DNA of 64,000 nucleotides, taken from contig CAVXJC010000002.1 in assembly GCA_963762075.1 (NCBI GenBank), forward strand, positions 186,001-250,000, in the 5' to 3' direction. The notes beneath the pieces are model-generated. The model did no database searches. It was not told the DNA's origin and was given only the letters and a program-made list of their open reading frames with translations. Position numbers and translations under genes: made by a program. How positions within the stretch are numbered: position 1 is the first letter of the stretch; each line of letters starts with the position of its first letter. Source of the stretch: JAOUEA01 sp963762075 (GTDB lineage Bacteria; Actinomycetota; UBA4738; HRBIN12). Of the stretch, positions 8,131 to 19,453 are shown in pieces.

Positions 8131-9066
8131 TCAAACGCCCTCAGCGGCGATGCGACCGAGGAACGTCCACTGTTCAGCGGTGACGAAAGGAAGCGTGTAG
8201 TAGCTCGCGCCGATCACCTCCGCATCACGCACGGCGCGGACGAACGCGCGAGTCTCGGCGCCGGTCGCGTCGCGCGCGAGACCCCCGATCACGTGGATCG
8301 GCACAGCGTCGGACCCGACCCCTGCACGGATCTCTTCGACCGCCCGGCTCACGTACTCCATCGTCTCAGCGGGTCCGTGCACCCGATACGTGAAATAGGT
8401 CATCGGCAGCACGGCGTCGTAGGTCAGCGCGAGATCTCCCCATGGGAACCCGGGCCAATAGGTCGCGTCGTCGGCCAGCCGCGCAGGCGACGGCACGATC
8501 GCGCCCAGCGGGAACGCGTCGCCCGCAACGGTGCGCAGCCGGGTGGAGAGCGTCGCGAGACGTTCGTTCCGCCGTGTGACGACCCTCACCGCCGGCGACT
8601 CGATGTCGAGCGCGAAACCGTCGAACCGGTCTCCGCGGGGTGTGGTGAACCCGATGGCGGCTCGCGCACGCGCCTTGTCGAGCACGAGATCGCTCAGATG
8701 CGGCAGGTACCAGGCGACCACCTGCAGGCCTCGGTCGTGCGCGGCCTCGATGAAGAAAGCCGTCTCGTCCTCGAAGACGAACGGGCCGATGCGATCGGCG
8801 TTCGACGACTGGAGGTAGAGCGTCGAGGCGCCGTTCGCGACCATGGTGTCGAGGGCCGCGACCGGGTCCGCCCACGCCTCGCGGTCGTAGATGTCGACCC
8901 ACGAGCCCAGCCCCTCGAACGGCCCGGTCACCGGGTTCGTTCGGACGAGCGGTTCCGCTGCGTCCGAAGGAACGTCGCGCGCCGCGAGCACCGCCACTGC
9001 GGCGATGATCGCCACCATCACGGATGCAGCGATCACGATCGTTCGGGGGGAAGGCCAGCGCTTCAT
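8131..9066 (-). CDS. Membrane-anchored putative glycoside-hydrolase-like protein
   Basis: 311 residues starting at the ATG at 9066. An N-terminal membrane anchor or signal (IVIAASVMVAIIAAVAVLAA) is followed by an exported domain that resembles the DUF4015-type TIM-barrel putative glycosyl hydrolases: GLGSWVDIYD, ASTLYLQSSN, AAHDRGLQVVAWYLPHL, FDGFALDIESP and PMTYFTYR follow the usual order of barrel strands with acidic strand ends. The substrate is unknown. It is divergent from the SDR gene. A very long open frame continues upstream to 10218 but runs antisense to the SDR gene and is not coding. Confidence 0.65.
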   Translation of the reverse strand: MKRWPSPRTIVIAASVMVAIIAAVAVLAARDVPSDAAEPLVRTNPVTGPFEGLGSWVDIYDREAWADPVAALDTMVANGASTLYLQSSNADRIGPFVFEDETAFFIEAAHDRGLQVVAWYLPHLSDLVLDKARARAAIGFTTPRGDRFDGFALDIESPAVRVVTRRNERLATLSTRLRTVAGDAFPLGAIVPSPARLADDATYWPGFPWGDLALTYDAVLPMTYFTYRVHGPAETMEYVSRAVEEIRAGVGSDAVPIHVIGGLARDATGAETRAFVRAVRDAEVIGASYYTLPFVTAEQWTFLGRIAAEGV

Positions 9067-9103
9067 CCATCTCAGCGTACCGGCGGCTCGTAGCATGCGG
9101 GCC

Positions 9104-9820
9104 ATGGATCTCGGGCTCAGCGGCCGGGTCGCGATCGTGACCGGAGCATCGAAAGGCCTGGGGCTCGGCGCGGCGAAGGCGCTCGCGGACGAAGGCGTGA
9201 ACCTCGTGCTCTGCGCACGCGACTCCGGCCGACTCGAGGCCGCGGCGGGCGAGCTCTCGACCGCGACCGCCACCGTTGCCGCCGACGTCACCGACCCCGA
9301 GACGCCTGCGAGGCTCGCCGAGGTTGCGATCGAGCGATTCGGCGGACTGCACGTGCTGGTCGCCAATGCCGGCGGACCGCCGCAGTCTCGCGCGCTCGAT
9401 GTGGACGACGACGCGATGCGCGCGGCCGTCGAGGCGAACATGCTCACGTCGATCCGACTGGTGCAGGCCGCCGTGCCACACATGCGCGAGGCCGGTTGGG
9501 GTCGCATCTGCCTGATCACGTCGTTCGCGGTGAAGCAACCCATCCCCACGCTCGCGTACTCCAACGCCGCACGAACCGGCTTATGGGCGTGGGCGAAGAC
9601 GGCCGCCCAAGATCTCACAGGCGACGACATCACCCTGAACCTCGCGTGCCCGGGCTTGCACGCAACCGACCGGAACAAGGAGCTGGGCGGCGACACCGGC
9701 CGCCTGGGCGACCCCGACGACTTCGGCAAGGTCGTCGCATTCCTCTGCTCGCAACCGGCGGGGTACGTGAGTGGCGCGGCGCTCCAGATCGACGGCGCCG
9801 CGACGCTCGGATTGCTGTGA
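9104..9820 (+). CDS. SDR-family oxidoreductase with altered active site
   Basis: A 238-residue short-chain dehydrogenase/reductase. The NAD(P) loop TGASKGLG (13-20), NAG (88-90), catalytic Ser140 and Tyr152 are present, but the family Lys four residues after Tyr is absent: the stretch reads AYSNAARTGL, giving Ala at +4 and Arg at +5. A YSNxxR subgroup of FabG-like proteins is known to carry this pattern, so this may be a subfamily mark rather than damage. The ATG at 9104 is chosen for the MDLGLSGRVAIVTG start. Substrate unknown. Confidence 0.85.
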   Translation: MDLGLSGRVAIVTGASKGLGLGAAKALADEGVNLVLCARDSGRLEAAAGELSTATATVAADVTDPETPARLAEVAIERFGGLHVLVANAGGPPQSRALDVDDDAMRAAVEANMLTSIRLVQAAVPHMREAGWGRICLITSFAVKQPIPTLAYSNAARTGLWAWAKTAAQDLTGDDITLNLACPGLHATDRNKELGGDTGRLGDPDDFGKVVAFLCSQPAGYVSGAALQIDGAATLGLL

Positions 9821-9832
9821 ATCCCGCGATGC

Positions 9833-9857
9833 GGTCTAGTCCATATTGGACTAGACC
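9833..9857. terminator. Strong bidirectional terminator-like hairpin
   Basis: Perfect 11-base arms GGTCTAGTCCA and TGGACTAGACC around a 3-base loop (TAT). It sits in the 30-base gap between the convergent SDR and methyltransferase genes, and the methyltransferase stop codon (9851-9853) lies inside the right arm. Confidence 0.6.
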
Positions 9858-10723
9858 CCTGGCTTCGTCGCGCGCAGCAGCACGTAGTCGAGCAGACCTC
9901 GGCGCCAGAGCAGGTCGACCTGGCGCAGCATGAGGCGCATCGCGAGCTCGTAGGAACGCGGAACCTCGTGCGAGCCCTGCACCCGATCGAGCCGGTCGCG
10001 CACGAACCGAAGGGCAGGCCCGATCGTTCGCTGCCCAGCCGACTCCGCGCGCACCTCGACGAACCCAGCGCCGAGCGCCAGTCCCACGATCTCGTCGGTG
10101 GTCGCTGCCGCGTGCATGCCGAGCCCCCACGCGCGGAGCTGGGTCCAACCCGCGATCGCCTCGCGGGGCGTGCGCGGCATGCGTGTGGTGGGGATGTCCG
10201 ACATCGTGAGCACCCCACCGGGACGCAACACCCTGAACGCTTCTGCGAAGAACGCCGCCCTCGAAGAGAAATGGAACGCCGCCTCGACGCTGATCACCCC
10301 GTCGAACGATCCGTTCCGAAGCGGAAGCCGCGTCGCATCGGCATTCACCCCCTGGGCGCCCGCGTCGTCGAGACGTGGCCGGCCCGCCAGCAGCTGCGAC
10401 AGCGTGATGTTCACCGCGGTGAGGGTGCGCGTTCGAGCCACGTGTGCGATCACCGGATCCTGCTCCGCGAGGCCGTTCCCGACATCGAGCACGTCACCGC
10501 CGGCAGGAAGCTCTGCGGCGATCGTCTCCACGAGGCGGCGCACGGCCACGGGCGCCTCGCGCGCGTCACCGCCGTCGCCTTCCCACAGGCCGAGGTTCAG
10601 CCACCCGGGGGCAAGCGCGAGGAGGAAGTCGCTGCCGAGACTGTCGTAGACGGTGGCTGCCGGATTCCGGCCATGCCGAAGGACCGCCATCGCATGACGA
10701 ACGTTCTGCCGGGTCCATGACAC
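9851..10723 (-). CDS. Class I SAM-dependent methyltransferase
   Basis: About 290 residues with a Rossmann-type SAM-binding core: motif I VLDVGNGLAEQD, the acidic loop NADATRLPLRNGSFDGVISVEAAFHF, and FRVLRPGGVLTMSDI. This arrangement resembles EryG/tocopherol-type small-molecule O- or C-methyltransferases. The GTG at 10723 lies 15 bases after the stop of the ABC permease gene, and an in-frame ATG at 10690 is an alternative; neither has a strong ribosome site. It may be cotranscribed with the ABC exporter above it. Substrate unknown. Confidence 0.75.
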   Translation of the reverse strand: MSWTRQNVRHAMAVLRHGRNPAATVYDSLGSDFLLALAPGWLNLGLWEGDGGDAREAPVAVRRLVETIAAELPAGGDVLDVGNGLAEQDPVIAHVARTRTLTAVNITLSQLLAGRPRLDDAGAQGVNADATRLPLRNGSFDGVISVEAAFHFSSRAAFFAEAFRVLRPGGVLTMSDIPTTRMPRTPREAIAGWTQLRAWGLGMHAAATTDEIVGLALGAGFVEVRAESAGQRTIGPALRFVRDRLDRVQGSHEVPRSYELAMRLMLRQVDLLWRRGLLDYVLLRATKPGV

Positions 10724-10737
10724 CGCCGGCACCGACG

Positions 10738-11967
10738 TCAGCTTCCTGCGGCGTCGTTCGTCGGGGCCGACGTCCAGGCGTCGCGAAGCTTCACGCGCCC
10801 TCCGGTCTTCAGCACCGCGCCGGAGTACAGCCGGGCCGAGAGCGGCACGAGCGCGGCGGTGCCGGCCAGCAGCAGGACGATCGAGAGCGTGACCTGCGGA
10901 GCGCTCGCAGAGCCCAATGCGATGCGTACCGGCATCGCGAGCGCCGCGGAGAACGGAAGGACCGACGCGATCGTCGCCATCGTCGAGTCGGGGTCCGAAA
11001 GGGCGCCGATCGAGATGAAGAACGAGACGAAGATGATCAGGTTGATCGGCACCAAGGCGTTCTGCAGCTCTTCCATGCGGGAGACCAGAGAGCCCGAGAC
11101 CGCGAACAGGCCCGCGTAGAAGGCGAACCCCATGACGAACCACGCGAGCACGACGAGCGCCACCCCGACGGCGGTGCCGGGGAGCTCGAGCGCGCCGGTC
11201 GCCAGGGAGAGCACGATCGCGAACGTGGCGATGAACGTGAGCTGCACGATGCCGAGCAGCCCGATACCCGCGATCTTGCCGGCGAGAAGCTGCCACGGCC
11301 GGATCGCCGAGAGGAGGATCTCGACGACCCTCGATGCCTTCTCCTCGATCACCCCGGTCGCGACCCACACGCCGTACCCGAAGAGCTGTCCGTAGGCGAG
11401 CAGTACCGCCACGAACGCGATACCGGCGTTCTGGTCGCGGTTCGGATCCTGCGGTTCGAGCGTGCGCACCTCGATGCCCGGTCGGTTCATCAACGTCTCG
11501 ATCCGCAACGCAGGCACGCCGGCATCTTCGAGCGAAGCCGCGATCCTCCGTCGACCCACAGCGTCCTCCGCTACCTGGGCGAGCTCCGGCGGGACCGAGG
11601 AGACGCCGAGGATCGCGACGCCCCTGCTCACGACCAGCGCGTCGAGATCCCCGTCGCGCAGCGCGGCAGTTGCCACCGTCTCGTCGTCGTACTCCGCCAG
11701 GTCGATCTCGATGCCGAGCCGGGCGGCGGCTTCCTCGTAGTGCACCGCGTCGACCTTCCTCTGCTCGGCCGCCCCTGCGAGCCCGAGCCGGAACGAGGTC
11801 GTGCCGTCGCCACCGTAGGCACCGAGCAAGATCAGGGTCGACAGAACGGTCAACGTGATCGCGGTCGAGATGATGAATCCCTTGTCTCGCAAGCGAACCG
11901 AGAAGTCTCGGACCGCGACGAGCCGCCAAGCGCCACGGTCGGCGTCACCGATCTCATGGCGGCTCAC
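10738..11967 (-). CDS. ABC-2 type transporter permease (NatB-like)
   Basis: A 409-residue permease with one N-terminal transmembrane helix (about 29-50), a large external domain (about 55-180), and a cluster of five or six helices in the C-terminal half, which is the usual layout of NatB/CcmB-type ABC-2 permeases. VIEEKASRVVEILLSA is the conserved coupling segment of this family. Its start overlaps the stop of the ATPase gene by 4 bases, so the two form one exporter. Substrate unknown; sodium, peptide or lipid export are family possibilities. Confidence 0.85.
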   Translation of the reverse strand: MSRHEIGDADRGAWRLVAVRDFSVRLRDKGFIISTAITLTVLSTLILLGAYGGDGTTSFRLGLAGAAEQRKVDAVHYEEAAARLGIEIDLAEYDDETVATAALRDGDLDALVVSRGVAILGVSSVPPELAQVAEDAVGRRRIAASLEDAGVPALRIETLMNRPGIEVRTLEPQDPNRDQNAGIAFVAVLLAYGQLFGYGVWVATGVIEEKASRVVEILLSAIRPWQLLAGKIAGIGLLGIVQLTFIATFAIVLSLATGALELPGTAVGVALVVLAWFVMGFAFYAGLFAVSGSLVSRMEELQNALVPINLIIFVSFFISIGALSDPDSTMATIASVLPFSAALAMPVRIALGSASAPQVTLSIVLLLAGTAALVPLSARLYSGAVLKTGGRVKLRDAWTSAPTNDAAGS

Positions 11968-12857
11968 GCGCCGACCACTTCCCTGAACAGCTGGGCGAGC
12001 GTCACGTGCACGGGGCCGAACCGCTCGACGTCGCCCGCAGCTCTCGCCAGGTCGAGCACTCGCTGCTCGTCGACGTCGGCGGCGAGCTCCAGCACGATCC
12101 CGTCGGCCGTCGACTCCACCAGCCCGACGCCGGGGATCGACTCATGCCAGCCGTCCTCGGCGTTTCGAACCTTCACATGGAAGAGCCTCCGCTCCCGCCC
12201 CGCACGCAGCTCCTCGATCGTTCCTCTCGCCACGACGTGTCCTCGGTCGATCAGCACGACCGCGTCGCAGAGCCGTTCGACGAGCTCGAGCTGATGGCTC
12301 GAGAACACGACCGGCACACCGTGGTTCGTCGCCTGGCGCCGCAGCACGCCGGAAAGCACATCGACCCCCACCGGATCGAGGCCCGAGAACGGCTCGTCGA
12401 GCACGAGCAGATCGGGTTCGTGCACCAGCGCGGCCGAGAGTTGCACGCGCTGCTGGTTGCCGAGCGACAATGCCTCGACCCGATCGTGGGCTCGTTCGGC
12501 AACGCCGAGGACGTGGAGCGTTTCCTCGGCCCGCTCCCGAGCATGGGCGCGCGACAGGCCATGCAGCCGCGCGAGGTACACGAGCTCCTCCAGCACGCGC
12601 ATCTTCGGATAGAGCCCCCGCTCCTCGGGCATGTAACCGAAGCGGCGGCGCATCTGCGCGTCGACCGGCTCCCCCTTCCACAACACCGCGCCTGCGTCGG
12701 GGGTGAGCACGCCGAGGACGATGCGCATCGCGGTGGTCTTGCCCGCCCCGTTCGGACCGACGAACCCGACGATGGACCCCTGAGGCACGGTGAAGGAGAC
12801 GTCGTCGAGGGCCACGAGGTCGCCGAACGTTCGGCGCAGGCCGGTCAGCTCGAGCAT
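11964..12857 (-). CDS. ABC transporter ATP-binding protein (NatA-like)
   Basis: A 297-residue ATPase. Walker A is GPNGAGKTT (about 34-42), the signature loop reads LSLGNQQRVQ, which departs from canonical LSGGQ, and Walker B is LLVLDEPFSGLD, followed by the H-loop SSHQ. The C-terminal 70 residues match the DUF4162 tail of ABC-2 exporters. It is first in a two-gene exporter operon with the permease. The LSLGNQQ signature is shared by several NatA-type proteins. Confidence 0.9.
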   Translation of the reverse strand: MLELTGLRRTFGDLVALDDVSFTVPQGSIVGFVGPNGAGKTTAMRIVLGVLTPDAGAVLWKGEPVDAQMRRRFGYMPEERGLYPKMRVLEELVYLARLHGLSRAHARERAEETLHVLGVAERAHDRVEALSLGNQQRVQLSAALVHEPDLLVLDEPFSGLDPVGVDVLSGVLRRQATNHGVPVVFSSHQLELVERLCDAVVLIDRGHVVARGTIEELRAGRERRLFHVKVRNAEDGWHESIPGVGLVESTADGIVLELAADVDEQRVLDLARAAGDVERFGPVHVTLAQLFREVVGA

Positions 12858-12922
12858 GCGGACATCGATGGCGACGACACGCCCGCCAGCTTAGGGAAGG
12901 TTCGCTCTCGATGAAGGCCGGA

Positions 12923-13518
12923 TCAATCGCCGTTCGAGACGTCGATGACCTTCCCTGTCCAGTCGGGGTGGTCGAGCGCGTCGAGCAGCGCGGTCGCGAA
13001 GTCCGCCCGCGAGATCGACGCACCCCTGCCCCGATCGCCGACCATCGCGTCGTAGGAGCCACGCGGCTCGTCGTCGGAGAGCATCGGCGTTGCGACCACC
13101 GTCCAGTCGAGGTCGGCGACCCGCAGGCATGCGAGGGCGTCGCGATGCTCCTGGGAGACCGCGGCGTAGCGGCCCTCGAGCGGGTGGTCGTCGAGCACCC
13201 TCGAGTTCGCCGAGATCACGAGCCGCCGGATGCCCGCGGCCACCATCGACCGGGTCAGCGCTCCGATCGCGTTGGAGTAGACGGCGCCCGGCTCGGGTCC
13301 CTGTGGCCCCATCGCTGAGACGACGGCCTCTGCGTCGCGGATCGCCGAGGCGACGGCCGCGGCGTTGCGAGCATCGCCCGAGACCACCCTGTCGGCTCCG
13401 GTGAGCATGTCGTCGCCCGGCCTGGAACGAACGAACGCGGTCGCGGAGTGACCGCGTTCGAGGGCCTGTTCCATCAACAGACGCCCAGTGGCACCCGTCG
13501 CTCCGAAGACCGCGAGCT

Positions 13519-13522
<4 letters not shown>
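12923..13522 (-). CDS. NAD(P)H-binding atypical SDR (NmrA-like)
   Basis: A 199-residue atypical SDR. The GATGATG nucleotide-binding motif (8-14) opens a Rossmann fold with VFGATGATGRLLMEQALERGH, followed by ALTRSMVAAGIRRLVISAN and, near the end, SRADFATALLDALD, typical of NAD(P)H-binding proteins annotated as flavin-reductase-like or NmrA-like. No catalytic Tyr-x3-Lys is obvious, so enzymatic activity is uncertain. The start overlaps the stop of lon by 4 bases, suggesting cotranscription. Confidence 0.8.
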
Positions 13523-15879
<2,357 letters not shown>

Positions 15880-15967
15880 CTCGTCGTCTCCCTCGATGGC
15901 ACAGGACGCGGCAGTGCGCCGCCTTGCACGTCCGACAACGACCTGTATCCGAAGACTATTCCCGGTT

Positions 15968-15983
15968 TGTAATCGGCATTACA
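15968..15983. promoter_or_regulatory. Candidate operator upstream of lon
   Basis: Perfect 6-base dyad TGTAAT-CGGC-ATTACA in the gap between the metallo-beta-lactamase/rhodanese gene and lon, 89 to 104 bases before the lon start codon. On the minus strand a loose -35/-10 pair (TTACAA, 17 bases, GATACA) would overlap its downstream half. The AT-rich dyad stands out from the GC-rich surroundings. Confidence 0.4.
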
Positions 15984-16003
15984 TGGGTTCGAAAATCATC
16001 CCG

Positions 16004-17419
16004 TCAATCCATCGGTTCCTGCACAACCGGTAGTCCTGCCGCCTTCCATGCGGTCATGCCGCCGACGACCGTGACCGCATCACGTCCGTTGGCGACGAGC
16101 AGGCTCGTGGCAACCGACGATCGGAAGCCGCTTCCGCAGACCACCGCGACCGGACGGCCGGGCGGCACCTCGTCCAGCCTCGCCGGCAGCTCCGCAGCGG
16201 TGAGAAAGGTGGCCGTCTCGGCGTGGCCGCCACGCCACTCCCCCGGTTGGCGAACGTCGAGGAGGGTGACCTGGCCATGCGCAGCACGATCACGGGCCTC
16301 GTGCACCGAGAGCTGGGCGAGCGTCGCGATCCTATTCCCCGATGTTCGCCAATCAGCCATGCCCCCGCTGAGCCACCCGAGCGGCGTTCGGTACCCGATG
16401 CGCAGGAGTTGCCAGGTCGCTTCCCAGAGATCGTCCGCGCGGTCCAACACCAGCACCACGTCTGCTCCGTCGGGAACGACCGTGCCGGCCCAGGTCGAGA
16501 AGGAGCTGCCGAGGCCGACATTGAGCGCTTCGGGCACGTGCCCCCCCGCGAAGGACTCGGGCTGGCGCGTGTCGAGCACGACGGCTCCCTCGCTCTGCAG
16601 CTCCGCGACCTGCTCGACGTCGAGGGCCGGCGGCTCGGCCAGCGTGCCGAGGAGCGCCGGGCCGGAGAGGTTCTCGGGCCTCATCCGTATCCAATACGGG
16701 GGCACCGCGGGAAGATCCTGCAGGTCGAGGCATTCACGCACGAAGATGTCCTCGCTCGTGATCCGGCGCAGCATCGGGTTCGTGCGCCGCTCATAGCCGA
16801 TGGTGGTGGACAGGCGCGCTCCGATGTTGGCCCCGCAGAGCGACCCGGCCACATGGGTCGGGAACACCTCGACGTGGTCGGGTAGCTGGAGGATCTTCGT
16901 CTGCAGCATCTCGCACATGGCCGCGGCGCTTTCCCGCGTCTGCGCCGCGCCGCCGAGCAGGTCTGGGCGTGCGACGTCACCCACGAGGAGTGCACCGCCA
17001 GACAACAACACGGCGGGGTCCTCGCCGACGGCCCGATCGTGCACCAACAGGCTCATGTGCTCGGGTGTGTGACCGGGGGTATGCATCATCTCGAAGGCCA
17101 CATCGCCCATCTCGACGACCTCGCCGTCATTCACCCGGCGATGTTCGTAGCCGAACTTCCCTTTGGCTGAGGCGAGCACGGTGAGCCCAGGAGCGCGCGT
17201 CGCGATCTCGGAGATGCCCGAGAGGTAGTCGTTGTGCCCGTGCGTGTCGATCACGTACGCGATGCGTGATCCATGCACGCGAGCCACCTCGAAGTAGGAA
17301 CGCACGTCGCGCTGGGGGTCGAGCACGAGCGCCTCGCCGGTCGCCTCGTCGCCGATCAGGTACGACGCGTGACCCAGGCTCTCGAGATGGAACTGGTGCA
17401 GGAACACGAAGGCGACCAT
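16004..17419 (-). CDS. Metallo-beta-lactamase/double rhodanese protein (persulfide dioxygenase-like)
   Basis: 471 residues. An N-terminal metallo-beta-lactamase domain (about 1-240) carries DTHGHNDYLSG, the ETHE1-like variant of HxHxDH with Tyr at the last position, then HTPGHTPEH and GDVARPDL. Two rhodanese domains follow. The first has no cysteine where the catalytic one belongs (VLVLDRADD); the second has CGSGFRSS. This architecture is used for persulfide or glutathione-persulfide oxidation. The ATG at 17419 starts MVAFVFLHQFHLESLGHASYL at the family position. It is divergent from an ABC exporter. Confidence 0.85.
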   Translation of the reverse strand: MVAFVFLHQFHLESLGHASYLIGDEATGEALVLDPQRDVRSYFEVARVHGSRIAYVIDTHGHNDYLSGISEIATRAPGLTVLASAKGKFGYEHRRVNDGEVVEMGDVAFEMMHTPGHTPEHMSLLVHDRAVGEDPAVLLSGGALLVGDVARPDLLGGAAQTRESAAAMCEMLQTKILQLPDHVEVFPTHVAGSLCGANIGARLSTTIGYERRTNPMLRRITSEDIFVRECLDLQDLPAVPPYWIRMRPENLSGPALLGTLAEPPALDVEQVAELQSEGAVVLDTRQPESFAGGHVPEALNVGLGSSFSTWAGTVVPDGADVVLVLDRADDLWEATWQLLRIGYRTPLGWLSGGMADWRTSGNRIATLAQLSVHEARDRAAHGQVTLLDVRQPGEWRGGHAETATFLTAAELPARLDEVPPGRPVAVVCGSGFRSSVATSLLVANGRDAVTVVGGMTAWKAAGLPVVQEPMD

Positions 17420-17499
17420 ACCCGGACGTCGTCGCGCGACAACCTCGGAACCGCACGGGCCAGATGGCGATGTCGCAACTCGTCGATAGGGTGAGGGCC

Positions 17500-18516
17500 A
17501 TGGCCTCTCCAATCATCCGCACCGAACAGCTCGTCAAGCACTTCGGCGAGGTCGAAGCGCTCAAGGGCGTCGACCTCGAGGTGTACAAGGGCACCGTGTT
17601 CGGGCTGCTCGGCCCGAATGGAGCCGGGAAGACAACCGCGGTACGCATCCTCACGACCTTGTTGGCGCCGACCCGTGGAAGAGCTGAGGTCGACGGGCTC
17701 GACGTGGTGCGCGACGCTGAAGAGCTACGCTTCCGCATCGGGCTCGCCGGACAGAGCGCCGCGGTCGACGAGAACCTCACCGGGCTCGAGAACTTGGAGC
17801 TCGTCGGGCGCCTGTACCACTTGCCCAAGGCTGAAGCCCGGCGCCGCGGCGGCGAGGTGCTCGAGCGTTTCGGCCTGTCCGATGCCGCCGATCGTGCTGC
17901 GAAGACCTACTCGGGCGGTATGCGTCGCCGTCTCGACGTGGCCGCGAGCCTCGTCGGACGCCCCGACGTGCTGTTCCTCGACGAACCGACGACGGGCCTC
18001 GACCCACGCAGCCGCATCGACGTATGGGAGTTCATCCGCGAGCTGCAGAGCGAGGGCACGACGTTGCTCCTCACCACCCAGTACCTGGAGGAAGCAGACC
18101 AGCTCGCCGACCGCATCGCCGTGATCGACGTGGGTACGGTGATCGCCGAGGGCACCTCTGACGAGCTGAAGGATCGGATCGGGGGCGAGGTCCTGGAGCT
18201 CCACGTCGATGATCCGGCCGACCTGGCCCGAGTGTCCACAGCCCTCACGGGGGTTGGCGCGGGTGCCCCGACCGTCGATGAAGATGCCCGTCTGGTTCGC
18301 ATCCCGGTGGGGAGCGACGGCTTCGACGCTCTGCGCGACAGCGTCCGACGGCTCGACGAAGGCAGGATCTGGGTGGCCGACATCGCCCTGCACCGCCCGA
18401 CCCTCGACGACGTGTTCCTGTCGCTCACGGGCCGAGGCGCCGAGGAAGGCACCCCCGACGGTGACCCCGAGGCCCAGCCCTCGCGGCGCAAGCGCAGAAG
18501 GAAGAAGGACGCATGA
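17500..18516 (+). CDS. DrrA-like ABC exporter ATPase
   Basis: 338 residues. Walker A GPNGAGKTT, signature YSGGMRRRLD, Walker B VLFLDEPTTGLDP and the switch His replaced by Gln (LTTQYLEEADQL) are as in DrrA-type daunorubicin-resistance ATPases. A DUF4162-like C-terminal domain (about 245-320) is followed by a basic tail SRRKRRRKK. The ATG at 17500 follows AGGGTGAGGG. The stop overlaps the start of the permease gene as ATGA. Confidence 0.9.
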   Translation: MASPIIRTEQLVKHFGEVEALKGVDLEVYKGTVFGLLGPNGAGKTTAVRILTTLLAPTRGRAEVDGLDVVRDAEELRFRIGLAGQSAAVDENLTGLENLELVGRLYHLPKAEARRRGGEVLERFGLSDAADRAAKTYSGGMRRRLDVAASLVGRPDVLFLDEPTTGLDPRSRIDVWEFIRELQSEGTTLLLTTQYLEEADQLADRIAVIDVGTVIAEGTSDELKDRIGGEVLELHVDDPADLARVSTALTGVGAGAPTVDEDARLVRIPVGSDGFDALRDSVRRLDEGRIWVADIALHRPTLDDVFLSLTGRGAEEGTPDGDPEAQPSRRKRRRKKDA

Positions 18517-19379
18517 GTGTGACCACGCAACAGGCTGTGACCGACCGTCGGGCCCCGAGCGGCATCGGTGCTCGAGCGGGCCTGGCTCTGTCCGACGGTC
18601 TCCTGGTGGCCAGGCGCAACCTGGTGACGCTCACCCGGGTGCCGACCGTGTTCATCTTCGAACTCGTGCAGCCGGTCATGTTCGTGCTGCTGTTCCGCTA
18701 CATCTACGCGAATCAGTTCGCCTTCCTGCCACCCGGCCTCGACTACGTGATGTTCTTGATGCCGGGCATCTTCGTGCAGAACGCGATCTTCGGTGCGACC
18801 ACCACGGCGGTCGGGTTCGCCGAGGATCTCAAGGGCGGCATCATCGATCGGTTCCGCTCCCTTCCCATGGCACGGTCCGCCGTGCTGGTGGGACGCACGA
18901 CTTCCGATCTCCTCAAGAACTTGATCTTGGTCCTGCTCGTGATCGTGATCGGGTATCTGGTCGGGTTCCGATTCGAGAACGGCTTCGTGCCTGCGGTCGG
19001 CGTCGTCGTGTTGGTGCTTGCCGTTGGGTTCGCCTGGTCGTGGATCTTCGCCTGCTTGGGGATCTCCTTGAAGAAGGTGGAAGCAGTGCAGGCGGCATCG
19101 TTCACCCTGATCTTCCCCGTCGTGTTCGTGAGCTCGGCGTTCGCGCCGGTCGACGGCATGGTGAGCTGGCTCCAGCCGATCGCTCGCGCCAATCCGGTGT
19201 CGATCTGGTGCAACCTCGCCCGCTATCTCTCCAACGGTGAGATCGGCATCACCGACCCGAACACGCTGGAACCGATCGACACGTTCGAGGGGCTGCTCTT
19301 CAAGTCAGCGCTGTGGATCGTCATCCTGCTGGCGATCGGAGTGCCGCTCGCGGTTCGGCTCTACCGCAAGCTCGACTGA
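18513..19379 (+). CDS. DrrB-like ABC-2 exporter permease
   Basis: A 288-residue ABC-2 permease with six predicted helices. The segment GFAEDLKGGIIDRFRSLPMARSA is the conserved cytoplasmic coupling helix of DrrB-type permeases (quoted in part: EDLKGGIIDRFRSLPM). It is translationally coupled to the ATPase gene. Together they would export a hydrophobic compound or lipid; the substrate is unknown. Confidence 0.9.
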   Translation: MSVTTQQAVTDRRAPSGIGARAGLALSDGLLVARRNLVTLTRVPTVFIFELVQPVMFVLLFRYIYANQFAFLPPGLDYVMFLMPGIFVQNAIFGATTTAVGFAEDLKGGIIDRFRSLPMARSAVLVGRTTSDLLKNLILVLLVIVIGYLVGFRFENGFVPAVGVVVLVLAVGFAWSWIFACLGISLKKVEAVQAASFTLIFPVVFVSSAFAPVDGMVSWLQPIARANPVSIWCNLARYLSNGEIGITDPNTLEPIDTFEGLLFKSALWIVILLAIGVPLAVRLYRKLD

Positions 19380-19453
19380 CCGAGCCCGCGGAACATCCTC
19401 GAGCATCGCTGCGTTCGGTACTCCGATCCTTGCCATCGATCGAGGGGTGACCG

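Noticed and set aside
10444..12294. 616-codon open frame on the plus strand
   Set aside because: Antisense to the methyltransferase and ABC exporter genes, which carry clear motifs; composition typical of a shadow frame in GC-rich DNA.
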